Positions 15,018-22,549 of a stretch of 24,271 nt of DNA are shown here, piece by piece. The notes below the pieces were generated by a model. It was not told the DNA's origin and ran no database searches. It was given only the letters and a program-made list of their open reading frames with translations. The position numbers were made by a program, and so were the translations under genes. Source of the DNA: JBOHCT01 sp050699055 (GTDB lineage Bacteria; Actinomycetota; Actinomycetes; Streptosporangiales; JBOHCT01); contig JBOHCT010000037.1 of the NCBI GenBank assembly GCA_050699055.1, positions 1 to 24,271 on the forward strand. The letters are read 5' to 3'. Position 1 is the stretch's first letter, and each line of letters opens with the position of its first letter.

Positions 15018-15761
15018 GTGGACGAGGCGATGAGGGCCGAGACCATTCGCATCAGTGGACACGGCGGGGACGAGATCGAGGCGTACCTGGCCCAGCCGCT
15101 CGGCTCGGGCCCGCACGGAAGCGTGGTGGTGATCCACCACATGCCCGGCTACGACGCGGCGACCAAGGAAATCACTCGAAGGTTCGCCGCGCTCGGGTAC
15201 GCCGCGATCTGCCCCAACCTGCACTACCGCGAGGCGCCAGGCGCCAGCCCGGACGACGCCGCCGCGGCGAGCCGTGCCCAGGGCGGCGTGCCCGACGAGC
15301 GCCTGGTCGGCGACGTCGACGCCGCGTCGCGGCACCTACGGGAGTTCCCCTCGTCGAATGGCAAAGTCGGGGCCATCGGCTACTGCTCCGGCGGCCGTCA
15401 GGCGTTTCTCTCCGCGTGCAGCCTGCCGCTGGACGCGGCCGTGGACTGTTACGGTGCCTTCGTCGTCGGCAGCCCGCCGGAGGGCTTCCCTGTGCACATG
15501 TCGCCGCTCACCGACCGGGTGCCCGACCTGCGCTGCCCGCTGCTCGGCCTGTTCGGCGCCGAGGACCAGCACCCCTCACCGAAGGAGACGGACGAGCTCG
15601 AAGGGCTGCTGCGCGAGCAGGGCAAGACCTTCGACTTCCACACCTACGACGGCGCCGGGCACGCGTTCTTCGCCGTCGACCGGCCGAGCTACCGGGTGGA
15701 GGCGGCGAACGACGGCTGGGAACGCGTCCGCGACTTCTTTGCCCGCCACCTCACCGCGTAG
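15018..15761 (+). CDS. Dienelactone hydrolase family protein (Cys nucleophile)
   Basis: A 247-residue cytosolic hydrolase with the classical dienelactone hydrolase triad: Cys123 in GYCSGG, Asp183 in GAEDQHPS and His215 in GAGHAFF, in positions close to the Pseudomonas enzyme. The N-terminal sheet includes VVVIHHMPGYDAATKE and the RRFAALGYAAICPNLHYRE segment typical of the family. It would open a lactone or enol ester formed in ring-fission pathways, though the exact substrate is unknown. GTG 15018 is chosen because GGAGG at 15005-15009 precedes it; in-frame upstream ATGs lack ribosome sites. It diverges from the NMT1/THI5-like gene and is followed nine bases later by a DUF6295-like gene, a likely two-gene unit. 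Confidence 0.9.
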   Translation: MDEAMRAETIRISGHGGDEIEAYLAQPLGSGPHGSVVVIHHMPGYDAATKEITRRFAALGYAAICPNLHYREAPGASPDDAAAASRAQGGVPDERLVGDVDAASRHLREFPSSNGKVGAIGYCSGGRQAFLSACSLPLDAAVDCYGAFVVGSPPEGFPVHMSPLTDRVPDLRCPLLGLFGAEDQHPSPKETDELEGLLREQGKTFDFHTYDGAGHAFFAVDRPSYRVEAANDGWERVRDFFARHLTA

Positions 15762-15770
15762 AGGAGAACC

Positions 15771-15982
15771 ATGTGCACCTATGCCACGGAGAAAGTAGAC
15801 GTCACCGGCAGCGGCAAGGGGCCCGGGGGCTGGTTCCCGCTCACCGCCGCCACCGTCTACTTCGACCACCCGGTCCACGCCCCCGCCGAGCACACCCTGA
15901 ACATCGACTTCCTCAACCCCGAGCGTGGACCGTCGTCTCCGTCCGCGCCATCCAGGGCGCGCTGGACTCCGCGAGTACTTGA
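15771..15982 (+). pseudogene. DUF6295-like small protein, frameshifted with internal deletion
   Basis: The N-terminal 50 residues, MCTYATEKVDVTGSGKGPGG with WFPLTAATVYFDHPVHA and AEHTLNIDFLNPE, look like the small DUF6295-type family of unknown function. After NPERG the frame is lost. The natural ending SVRAIQGALDSAST with TGA 15980-15982 is in another frame, and about fifteen residues of the expected middle appear to be missing. A good ribosome site (GAGGAGA) precedes the ATG, and the gene lies nine bases after the dienelactone hydrolase. Translated as is, the frame runs on into unrelated sequence. I infer an internal deletion not divisible by three, near 15930. Confidence 0.6.
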
Positions 15983-15991
15983 GGCCCAACT

Positions 15992-16016
15992 CGGCCGGCT
16001 CTCGGCGCCCCGGCCG
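15992..16016. terminator. Bidirectional hairpin terminator
   Basis: CGGCCGG (15992-15998) and CCGGCCG (16010-16016) form a perfect 7-bp GC stem with an 11-nt loop, placed between the convergent DUF6295-like and methyltransferase genes. There is no T tract. Confidence 0.5.
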
Positions 16017-16053
16017 GGCGTGCTGGGCCGGTCCGTAAGAAGGGCGGCTTTGA

Positions 16054-16788
16054 TCACCGCGCGGCTGGCTGCCTTCCCGGGGAGGCTGACGGCGTGGCCG
16101 GGTCAGCGGCTGGGCCTCCCGCCTTGGTCGCAACCGCGAGTGCGATCAGGTCACCGGTCGTGGCGTATGGAAGGACGGCCTGCACCGCCTCGAACTTGCG
16201 CTCGAGTTCTGCGACGACGTCCTCGCCTGTGAAGCCAGCGAGCGCCCGGTACACCAGGCGCAGCAACCTCGTGGTCGCCCGCAGCCAGGCGGCTCCGGTG
16301 CAGACGAGTCGCATGTCGAACACGAACAGCTGACCTCCGGGGCGCAACGCGTCCCAGGCGTGATCGACGGCGGCGGCGACGTCGGGCATCGCACTGAACG
16401 AGCTCAGCGCCACGGCGACGTCGAACTCCGCGTCCCCGAGCGACTCTCGCGTGGCGTCGGCCCGGCGCAGTTCGACGTTGGTCCAGCCGCGCTCGGCGAC
16501 CCGCGCCTTGGCGTCGGCCAGCATCCGTTCGCTGTAGTCGACCCCGACCAGCCGACCCTCGGCTCCGACGGCACCCCGCAGCTCGATGAGGGTGCCGCCG
16601 GCTCCGCAACCAATGTCGAGAACGCTCTGGCCAGCCCGAAGGTTCAGGTGCTCGAACATCAGCTCGTGCACCGGCGCCGCCCCACGCTCACCCAACGCCG
16701 CCGGAACAACTCGGCCCAGGAAGTTCCACAGCCGCCGTCCCCGACGCAGCCGGGCGTCGTGATGACGGTCGCGCCGCGTCGTTGTCAT
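16054..16788 (-). CDS. Class I SAM-dependent methyltransferase
   Basis: A 244-residue cytosolic methyltransferase. Motif I, VLDIGCGAGG, is at about residues 57-65, with the acidic end of strand 2 in LVGVDYSERML, motif II in DVAVALSSFSAM and motif III in ALRPGGQLFVFD. The family moves a methyl group from S-adenosylmethionine to a small molecule, lipid or quinone, and the acceptor is unknown. The C-terminal third has hydrophobic and basic stretches (LRATTRLLRLVYRALAGFTG) that may contact a lipid-like substrate, then a Pro/Ala-rich disordered tail. ATG 16788 has GGAAGGAGC upstream. The gene diverges from a TetR regulator with shared operator-like repeats, so TetR control of the methyltransferase is likely. 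Confidence 0.88.
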   Translation of the reverse strand: MTTTRRDRHHDARLRRGRRLWNFLGRVVPAALGERGAAPVHELMFEHLNLRAGQSVLDIGCGAGGTLIELRGAVGAEGRLVGVDYSERMLADAKARVAERGWTNVELRRADATRESLGDAEFDVAVALSSFSAMPDVAAAVDHAWDALRPGGQLFVFDMRLVCTGAAWLRATTRLLRLVYRALAGFTGEDVVAELERKFEAVQAVLPYATTGDLIALAVATKAGGPAADPATPSASPGRQPAAR

Positions 16789-16814
16789 GGCCGAAGCTCC
16801 TTCCGTCGATTATC

Positions 16815-16864
16815 ATGCAGTCGCATCATAACGTGCCCATGCGTCTGAGTCAATGCAGTTGTAT
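16815..16864. promoter_or_regulatory. Twin operator-like repeats between the methyltransferase and tetR genes
   Basis: ATGCAGTCGCAT (16815-16826) and ATGCAGTTGTAT (16853-16864) match at 10 of 12 positions and are each near-palindromic (ATGC....GCAT). A weaker reverse-strand copy lies at 16839-16850 (9 of 12). They fill the 100-bp divergent space and would suit a TetR dimer pair controlling both genes. Confidence 0.55.
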
Positions 16865-16888
16865 TAGAAGGACGAGGAGGGTCCTGAC

Positions 16889-17518
16889 ATGCCCAAGCAG
16901 GTCGACCACCACCAGCGACGCCAAGAAATCGCCGACGCGGTCTGCCGGCTGGTGGCCGCCCACGGGCTCCACGAGGTCAGCTTGCGCCACGTGGCCGACG
17001 AAGCCGGGGTATCGATGGGCCAGGTCCAGCACTACTTCAATTCCAAAGACGAAATGCTGCTGTTCGCGTTCCAGACTCTGAGCGAGCGGGTCGAGGCGCG
17101 CATCGGCGCGGCCGTCAGGGAAGCACCCCAACCACCGACCCAGCGAGCGATACTCTCCGCCCTGCTCCGCGAGATGCTGCCGCTCGGCGAGCAGGCACGG
17201 GCGGAAGCGCCGGTGTGGGTCGCCTTCCTCGCCCGGGCGATCGTCGAGCCGCGGCTCGCGGTTCCCTTCCACCAGGACGGCCGGGCTCTGTACGGGTTCG
17301 TCGGGGACCAGATCCGCAGCGCCCAGCACGCCGGCGTCGCTCCCGCCATGCTCGACCCGGACCGAGAGGCAAACACGCTTCTCGCCCTCGCCGACGGAAT
17401 GATGATCCAAATGCTCGTGGGGCAGCTCGACATCAGCGACGCCCTAGCGACGCTGGACTACCACCTCGACCGCATCTTCACCGGCGACGGTCGAGGCTCC
17501 AGGGAGGTGTCCGGGTAG
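16889..17518 (+). CDS. TetR-family regulator
   Basis: A 209-residue TetR protein. The DNA-binding domain covers about residues 9-55, with RRQEIADAVCRLVAAHGLHE and RHVADEAGVSMGQVQHYFNS as the helix-turn-helix, ending in KDEMLLFAF. A C-terminal ligand domain follows, with AEAPVWVAFLARAIVEPRLA and a late LADGMMIQMLVGQL helix, as in BetI/TetR_C_6-type regulators. The ribosome site GAGGAGGGT precedes ATG 16889. It diverges from the methyltransferase and probably represses that gene and itself. Its last 41 bases overlap the end of the convergent membrane-protein gene. Confidence 0.9.
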   Translation: MPKQVDHHQRRQEIADAVCRLVAAHGLHEVSLRHVADEAGVSMGQVQHYFNSKDEMLLFAFQTLSERVEARIGAAVREAPQPPTQRAILSALLREMLPLGEQARAEAPVWVAFLARAIVEPRLAVPFHQDGRALYGFVGDQIRSAQHAGVAPAMLDPDREANTLLALADGMMIQMLVGQLDISDALATLDYHLDRIFTGDGRGSREVSG

Positions 17519-18026
17519 GGCCGGGATGACGGCGCGCACGGTGATCCGACCGTTCCGACGTAACGGAGGGCAACGAGGCTGACGCAACGGCCAGGGCGAC
17601 AAGACGCACCGCGTTCGTTCTATGCCAGGTAGCGACCATCCGATGCCGCTCGTGCTCGTTCAGCGGTTCGTCGGAGGTCAGCAGGTGCACGTTCACCGAC
17701 CGTATGAGGTAGGCGCTCAGCGCCGCCGCGGACGCCATGCTCACCGCAGTCGCCGTGATTCGACGCCGGTCGCCGCCGGACCGCCAGCTGTCAATCAAGG
17801 TGACCGTCGTCGCACCGAGTGCCAGGGGCGCAATCGATGCGAAGTATCGGATCGGACTCCCAGGCGCGACGAGCCGGGGTGCGCGCTCTGCCCGGGCATC
17901 GGCCAGGAGCTGTGGCACCCCGACCAAACCCTCGTAGAGGTTGCCGAAGAACCAGGCACTCTGTCCAAGACGGGCCGCGGTTCGCCACCAGGATCGAGGC
18001 CGTCCTGGCCTCGGACGTGCGTTCAT
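17478..18026 (-). CDS. DUF1772-like small membrane protein
   Basis: A 182-residue protein with about four hydrophobic segments. GQSAWFFGNLYEGLVGVPQL, then YFASIAPLALGATTVTLIDS, SAAALSAYLIRSVNVHLLTS and MVATWHRTNAVRLVALAVAS match the DUF1772/anthrone-oxygenase-like family: N and H residues within membrane helices and a late WHRxNxxR motif. Members are integral membrane proteins; some act on polyketide anthrones, most are uncharacterised. ATG 18026 is used, but no clear ribosome site is visible, and a GTG at 18056 is an alternative. The C-terminal 25 residues are basic and overlap the 3' end of tetR on the other strand, so that end may be extended beyond the original gene. Confidence 0.65.
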   Translation of the reverse strand: MNARPRPGRPRSWWRTAARLGQSAWFFGNLYEGLVGVPQLLADARAERAPRLVAPGSPIRYFASIAPLALGATTVTLIDSWRSGGDRRRITATAVSMASAAALSAYLIRSVNVHLLTSDEPLNEHERHRMVATWHRTNAVRLVALAVASASLPSVTSERSDHRARRHPGPTRTPPWSLDRRR

Positions 18027-18038
18027 GGCTCGGAATGG

Positions 18039-18057
18039 TGCCACACCTTGCCACACC
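18039..18057. repeat. Tandem 10-bp repeat TGCCACACC
   Basis: TGCCACACC occurs at 18039-18047 and again at 18049-18057, a period of one helical turn, directly upstream of the DUF1772-like ATG. It could bind a regulator on one DNA face. No partner is known. Confidence 0.4.
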
Positions 18058-18070
18058 GAGGTCAGCCGTC

Positions 18071-18088
18071 CGACACCGCACCGTGTCG
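18071..18088 (-). terminator. Hairpin downstream of the HNH gene
   Basis: CGACAC (18071-18076) and GTGTCG (18083-18088) form a perfect 6-bp stem with a 6-nt loop in the gap between the HNH stop (18172) and the next minus-strand gene. It is a possible terminator with no T tract. Confidence 0.35.
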
Positions 18089-18171
18089 TGATGCGGGTCG
18101 ACTTCTGACCCCGGCCGGCCGACGTGGAGGGCGGTGTCGAGCTGGCGGGAAGATGGTGCTTACCGGGCGCG

Positions 18172-19443
18172 TTATGGTGCTCGTTGTCGATGGCGGGGTT
18201 TGTGGATCTTGTAGGTGACGCGCCCGTCGTCTGCGCGGGTGGTGTGGACGCGTTCGGGGTGGCGGGCCCGGTATTTGTTGTGGAACGGGCATAGCAGGCA
18301 CATATTGTCGGCGGCTGTGCGTCCGCCGAGTACCCACGGGCGGATGTGGTCCGCTTGGCAGAGGTGGGCGGGGATATCGCAGCCGTCCACCGCGCAGGTG
18401 GGGTAGTCGTGGTCCAACGCTCGGCGGATCGCGGCGGTGACGAGCCGGTTCTCGCGGCCCACGTCCATGGTCAGCGACGGCGGGCCGCAGAGGAGTCGGG
18501 CGGCGTCGGGTCCGCACAGGCCGGTGATGGTGTGGGCGGCGGTGCGGGCGGCGTCGGCGGTCTCGGGTGTCCATGGGCCCGAACCCGCGCCGGTCACCAG
18601 CCGGGACAGGCCCGCGTTGACCGCGATCCTCCGGGCGTCGGCGGCGGAGATGGGCTGGCGGGTGGGGCCCAGCCACGCGGGCCGGTCCCCACCGGCGAGG
18701 GTGGTCAGGTCGACGGTGACGGTCATGTGGGTGTGTTGCCCGCCGGTGATGAGCGTGTCCAACGCGTCGGCGTTGCGTTGGGCCTGCGACCGGCCATCGT
18801 CCGCCCCGGCGGGTGTGGCCAGCGGCTCCAAGGCCGCCTTCAGCCGGGCGGTCAGCTCCGGATCCAACACACCCTCCACATGCGACCCGCCGCCGGTCAG
18901 GTCGGCCAGGGAAAACCAGCGCCGCTCGAACCCCTTATCGTCGTCGTCCAGGGACCCGTCGGGGTCCAGGACCCGGCGCAGGTAGCGGCCGGCCTTCGCC
19001 ACCACATCCGGCGACGCGCTGTCAGCCAGGTCGGTGAGGATCGGCTCCGCCCGGGCCGCGTGCTCATCCGAGAGGCGCTTGGCCGCATGCGCGACGGCCG
19101 CGGCGTGCCCATACCCGAGGTCGCCCGCCGCGAACCGCTTCGCCACATCGGGCAGCCGCCGCAACTGCCGCGCCACCGCCACCCGCTCCGCCGCCCGCCC
19201 GGACCGCAACCCACACGCCCGCCTAAGCCACGCCGCCGTGGACCCATACCCGGAGCCCTTGACCGCCTTGTCGGCGTCCACATGATCGACCCGAGCCGCG
19301 ACCGCCGCCTCCAGCAGGTCCCCCGCCCGCGACAACGCCTCCGTCTCCGCCATCGCCGCAGCCCCGTACGGCGCCGGGTCGGCGGCCAACTGCCGAGCCA
19401 AGCCGACCAGAGCGGCGACCGGATCTCCCCCGTTCGAACACAT
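18172..19443 (-). CDS. DUF222 and HNH endonuclease domain protein (13E12-type)
   Basis: A 423-residue protein with the standard actinobacterial layout: an N-terminal helical DUF222 domain (roughly residues 30-310) with GYGSTAAWLRRACGL and GYGHAAAVAHAAKRL, then a C-terminal HNH nuclease motif (about 350-405). The HNH core is CAVDGCDIPAHLCQADHIRP, then GGRTAADNMCLLCPFHNKY; two Cys pairs for a structural zinc and the catalytic His in DHI are present. The family occurs in many copies in mycobacteria and relatives and is thought to be mobile or DNA-damage linked; its biological target is not known. ATG 19443 lacks a clear ribosome site, but TAGTGT seven bases upstream suggests a leaderless promoter. 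An SOS-box-like sequence overlaps the start. Confidence 0.93.
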   Translation of the reverse strand: MCSNGGDPVAALVGLARQLAADPAPYGAAAMAETEALSRAGDLLEAAVAARVDHVDADKAVKGSGYGSTAAWLRRACGLRSGRAAERVAVARQLRRLPDVAKRFAAGDLGYGHAAAVAHAAKRLSDEHAARAEPILTDLADSASPDVVAKAGRYLRRVLDPDGSLDDDDKGFERRWFSLADLTGGGSHVEGVLDPELTARLKAALEPLATPAGADDGRSQAQRNADALDTLITGGQHTHMTVTVDLTTLAGGDRPAWLGPTRQPISAADARRIAVNAGLSRLVTGAGSGPWTPETADAARTAAHTITGLCGPDAARLLCGPPSLTMDVGRENRLVTAAIRRALDHDYPTCAVDGCDIPAHLCQADHIRPWVLGGRTAADNMCLLCPFHNKYRARHPERVHTTRADDGRVTYKIHKPRHRQRAP

Positions 19444-19449
19444 GCTCGA
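19434..19449. promoter_or_regulatory. Candidate LexA (SOS) box over the HNH start codon
   Basis: TCGAAC-acat-GCTCGA matches the mycobacterial-type LexA consensus TCGAAC-N4-GTTCGA at 11 of 12 fixed bases. The start codon (19441-19443) lies inside the spacer and the presumed leaderless promoter is adjacent, an ideal place for repression. Confidence 0.6.
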
Positions 19450-19530
19450 ACACTAGCGCCGCCGCCGACAAAATTCGCCGGCCCGACTGTCGCTGAAACG
19501 GCCGGGCCCTATGGGCGTCGCGGTCAGTTC

Positions 19531-20222
19531 TCAGAACTCGAATCGGGGCGAGGACTGGCTCAACACAGCGGATTTCGGGGTCACGGACCAGATGGCGTCC
19601 AGCTCATCGGTGATCGCGGCGGTCAGCTCCTGAATATCCGCGGGCGCCGAGCCATGCATCGCCTCCGCCACGATCAAGGCCGCCGCTGTCGAATCCCGTA
19701 CGGCTGAGCGGCCACTCTGCCGTTTGGCCAACGGCGGGCGTGGGCCCGCCCGGCACCGTCCGCGAAGATCACCTCGTGGGCGTGGGGACTCTCCGTCTCG
19801 CCGGCGAAGGTCAGATAGGTTTCGTCGCCGGCCGCGTACCTAACCTCCATATAGCCCACGATCTGGGAGACATCGAACACGGCCACCGGGGTCGCGAACG
19901 CGAGCGAGATCGCATTACAGACGTCGACCAGCGGATGGAGCCTCGGCAGCGACCTTTCCTTCGCGAACCGCCGCAGCAATGACTCCGCCGCGCAGCGGTA
20001 TTGGGTGGGCTTGAGCCCCATCCTCGAGAAGGCGCGCCGCCACGCCTGAATCTCCGGCAGCTCCCCTGCGGACGTGGTCGCGAGTCGACGTTCCGCGACC
20101 GCGTTGAACGTGGCTACTTTGCTTCCAACATCGACATCCCCGGTGATTCCCTCGACAGACAGGGCGCCAGGGACGAGCTCCGGGAAGTCTCTCCAGATCT
20201 CGCTCGCGTGCTGGAAGTACAT
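19531..20222 (-). pseudogene. B3/4-domain protein, one-base frameshift
   Basis: The two parts together encode about 230 residues of the B3/4 domain family, related to the tRNA-binding B3/B4 module of PheT but free-standing and of uncertain role (possible aminoacyl-tRNA editing). The first part contains WRDFPELVPGALSVEGITG, SLPRLHPLVDVCNAISLAFA, and PVAVFDVSQIVGYMEVRYA. At RRWPN the frame breaks, and the family ending RQSGRSAVRDSTAAALIVAE, then DELDAIWSV and LSQSSPRFEF, continues in another frame to the stop at 19531. One base is missing near 19725 (CCAAACGG). ATG 20222 has a weak AGAGG site. Without the shift the protein would be complete, so this is either a recent mutation or a sequencing error. 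Confidence 0.75.
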
Positions 20223-20310
20223 CGCGGCTGCCTCTCAGGGAGATGGAAGCGTGAGACGCACGCTACCGGCCGAGTGGTTCAGCCGCCGCTCCCGGAGGAC
20301 GCCGCTCTTC

Positions 20311-20339
20311 CTGGCATCACCAGCAGTTCCCTATATGAT
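20311..20339 (+). promoter_or_regulatory. Candidate promoter of the catabolic operon
   Basis: CTGGCA (20311-20316) and TATGAT (20334-20339) are separated by 17 bp and resemble -35 and -10 boxes. The stretch CTATATGATTT is AT-rich against a GC-rich background. The FAH-RraA ATG follows 26 bases later with a strong GGAGGAGG ribosome site. The GntR regulator encoded in the operon may act here. Confidence 0.5.
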
Positions 20340-20365
20340 TTGAGCGACGATTCTGGAGGAGGCTC

Positions 20366-21833
20366 ATGCCGCATCCGTTGGGGTTGGCACCGTCGAAGAT
20401 CATCGCGGTGCATGTGAACTACCGCAGCCGCGCGCGCGAGCGCGGCAGGGTGCCGACGGCTCCTTCGTACTTCCTCAAGCCACCGTCGTCGCTGGCCGGA
20501 CCGGGTGATCCGCTGGTTCGGCCGCGTGGATGCGAGCTTTTGGCGTTCGAGGGCGAGATCGCGTTGGTGATCGGCGAGCGGGCGCGGCGGGTGCCGCGCG
20601 AGCGGGCGTGGGGACATGTTCGCTGGGTGACCGCGGCCAACGACGCGGGCGTGTACGACCTGCGCTACGCCGACAGGGGTTCCAACCTGCGCTCCAAGGG
20701 AGCGGACGGGTTCACCCCGATCGGTCCGCGGCTGCTCGACGCTTCGACGGTCGATCCCGCGGCGCTGCGGCTGCGGACCTGGGTGGGCGGCGAGCTGGTG
20801 CAAGACGCCACCACCGAGGAGCTCTTGTTCGGCTTCGACCTCCTGCTCGCCGACCTGTCCCGGCTGGTCACTTTGGAGCCGGGGGATGTGCTGCTGACCG
20901 GGACCCCTACGGGCTCGTTCGTGGTGAGGCCGGGCGCCGCCGTCGAGGTCGAGGTGAGCGCCGAACTCGGCGTCGGCCCGAACCCACCCTCGACGGGGCG
21001 GCTGCGCAACGGCGTGGTCGAGGCCGACCACGACCTCGCCGCGGTGGGCGCGATGCCGCACGTGGACGAGACGACACGCGCCGCGGCGTTCGGCACTTCC
21101 GCGCGGGCCGCGGCATCTGATCCCGCGGGCACCAACCCGACACTCACCGATGACCTGCGGCGGACGCTCGCCGACCTCTCCACGGCGACGCTGAGTTCCC
21201 AGTTGCGCAAGCGCGGCATGAACGGCGCCACCATCGGCGGCCTGCGTCCGACCAGGCCGGACCGCACGATGGTCGGCACCGCGCGGACCCTGCGCGACCT
21301 GCCGCTGCGCGAGGATCTGTACGCCCGGTACGGCGGCGGGATGAACGCGCAGAAACGTACGATAGCCCGGCGAGGTCCTGGTGATGGACGCCCGGGGGAA
21401 TCGGGAGGCGGGCACGATCGGCGACATCCTCGCGCTGCGTGCCCAGACGCGCGGCGCCGCGGGCATCGTGACCGACGGGGGACTTAGGGACAGTGTGGCG
21501 GTGGCCGCGCTCGACCTGCCCACCTACTACGCCGCCACCCGCCCGGCGGTGCTCGGCCGTCGGCACGTTCCGTGGGACGCGGGCCTGCCGGTGGCCTGCG
21601 GCGGAGCCTTGGTGCAGCCGGGCGACGTCCTCGTCGGCGACGCCGACGGCGTGGTGGTGATCCCACCGGAGCTGGTCGCCGAGGTCGCCGCGGACGCCAC
21701 GGAGCAAGAGCGCCAGGAACGGTTCATCACCGAGCGGGTCGCCGCGGGCGAGGCTATCGAGGGCCTGTATCCGCTGGGCCCGACCTGGCGCGCGACGTAC
21801 GAGACCTGGACGGGCGGCGCCGAGGGCTGCTGA
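20366..21833 (+). pseudogene. FAH-family hydrolase fused to RraA-like aldolase, frameshifted
   Basis: Residues 1 to about 235 form a fumarylacetoacetate-hydrolase-family domain: SYFLKPPSSLAGPGDPLV, the metal-binding ExE in LLAFEGEIALVIGE, the Asp in TAANDAGVYDLRYAD, KGADGFTPIGP and VLLTGTPTGS. This branch includes HpaG-type decarboxylase/isomerases. From about residue 262 an RraA/HMG-aldolase-type domain follows: LRRTLADLSTATLSSQLRKR, then DARGNREAGTIGDILALRAQ, GIVTDGGLRD (the metal/pyruvate-site Arg-Asp), PGDVLVGDADGVVVIP. The frame shifts near 21365, between KRTIA and PGEVLVMD, by one extra or two missing bases; without it the fusion is about 489 residues. The fusion would join ring-fission product processing to pyruvate-releasing aldol cleavage. 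It heads the operon with gntR and an aldehyde dehydrogenase. Confidence 0.8.
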
Positions 21834-21856
21834 CCGCGATTTCGAGGGGATGGACG

Positions 21857-22549
21857 ATGGCAGGCGACACGGCCGCGGGGAACGCGCCGGGGAACAGCAA
21901 GTCCAGGCGGGTGTACAACGCGGTCAAGGAACGCATCAGCGACGGCACGTACGGGCCAGGGTACCGGCTGGTGCTCGACCAGCTCGCGCGTGAGCTGTCG
22001 GTCAGCCCGGTTCCTGTCCGTGAGGCGATCCGGCTGCTGGAGGCCGAAGGCTACGTCGTCTTCCAGCGCAACGTCGGCGCGCAGGTGGCGGCCATCGACG
22101 AGACCGCCTACGAACACACGATGGAGTCGCTGGCGATCTTGGAAGGCGCGGCCACCGCGCTCGCCGTGCCGACGCTCACCCGTACCGACCTCGACCGGGT
22201 AGGGGCCATCAACGAGCGGATGCGCACCAGCCTGCTGGAGTTCGACCCGATGCGGTTCACCCGGCTCAACCGGGAGTTCCACCAGGTGCTCTGCGAAGCC
22301 TGCCCGAACCCGCACCTGCGGACCTTGATCGAGCGGGAGTGGGCCAGGATGGCGCTGATCAGGCGGTCGACGTTCGCGTTCGTACCGGGCCGCGCGCAGG
22401 CGTCGATCGACGAGCACGACCGGCTGCTCGCGCTGATCTCGTCCGGCGCTCCGGCCGAGGAGATCGAACGGTGCGCGCGGTCCCACAAGCTGGCGACGCT
22501 CACCTCCTTCATGCACCGTGGCGGCGACGCGGAAGGGGACCACGTATGA
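21857..22549 (+). CDS. GntR-family regulator, FCD (FadR-like) subfamily
   Basis: A 230-residue regulator. The winged helix at about residues 15-80 contains RVYNAVKERISDGTYGPGYR and LDQLARELSVSPVPVREAIR, with the LLEAEGYVVFQRNVGAQVA wing. The FCD effector domain follows, with ILEGAATALAVPTL, NREFHQVLCEACPNPHLRTL and DEHDRLLALISSGAPAEEIE, including His residues that bind a metal and an organic-acid ligand in this family. ATG 21857 has GAGGGGA at 7-bp spacing; the longer frame upstream is antisense-like noise. It starts 23 bp after the FAH-RraA stop and overlaps the aldehyde dehydrogenase start by ATGA, so it is co-transcribed. It probably senses a pathway intermediate and represses the operon. 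Confidence 0.92.
   Translation: MAGDTAAGNAPGNSKSRRVYNAVKERISDGTYGPGYRLVLDQLARELSVSPVPVREAIRLLEAEGYVVFQRNVGAQVAAIDETAYEHTMESLAILEGAATALAVPTLTRTDLDRVGAINERMRTSLLEFDPMRFTRLNREFHQVLCEACPNPHLRTLIEREWARMALIRRSTFAFVPGRAQASIDEHDRLLALISSGAPAEEIERCARSHKLATLTSFMHRGGDAEGDHV

Noticed and set aside
18346..19707. Long plus-strand ORF of 453 codons
   Set aside because: It is antisense to the DUF222-HNH gene, is rich in G, R and V as expected for a GC-rich shadow frame, and shows no domain.
19715..19735. Programmed -1 frameshift at CCAAACGG in the B3/4 gene
   Set aside because: The site is not a canonical slippery heptamer, and no hairpin or internal Shine-Dalgarno stimulator was found; a simple one-base loss is more likely.
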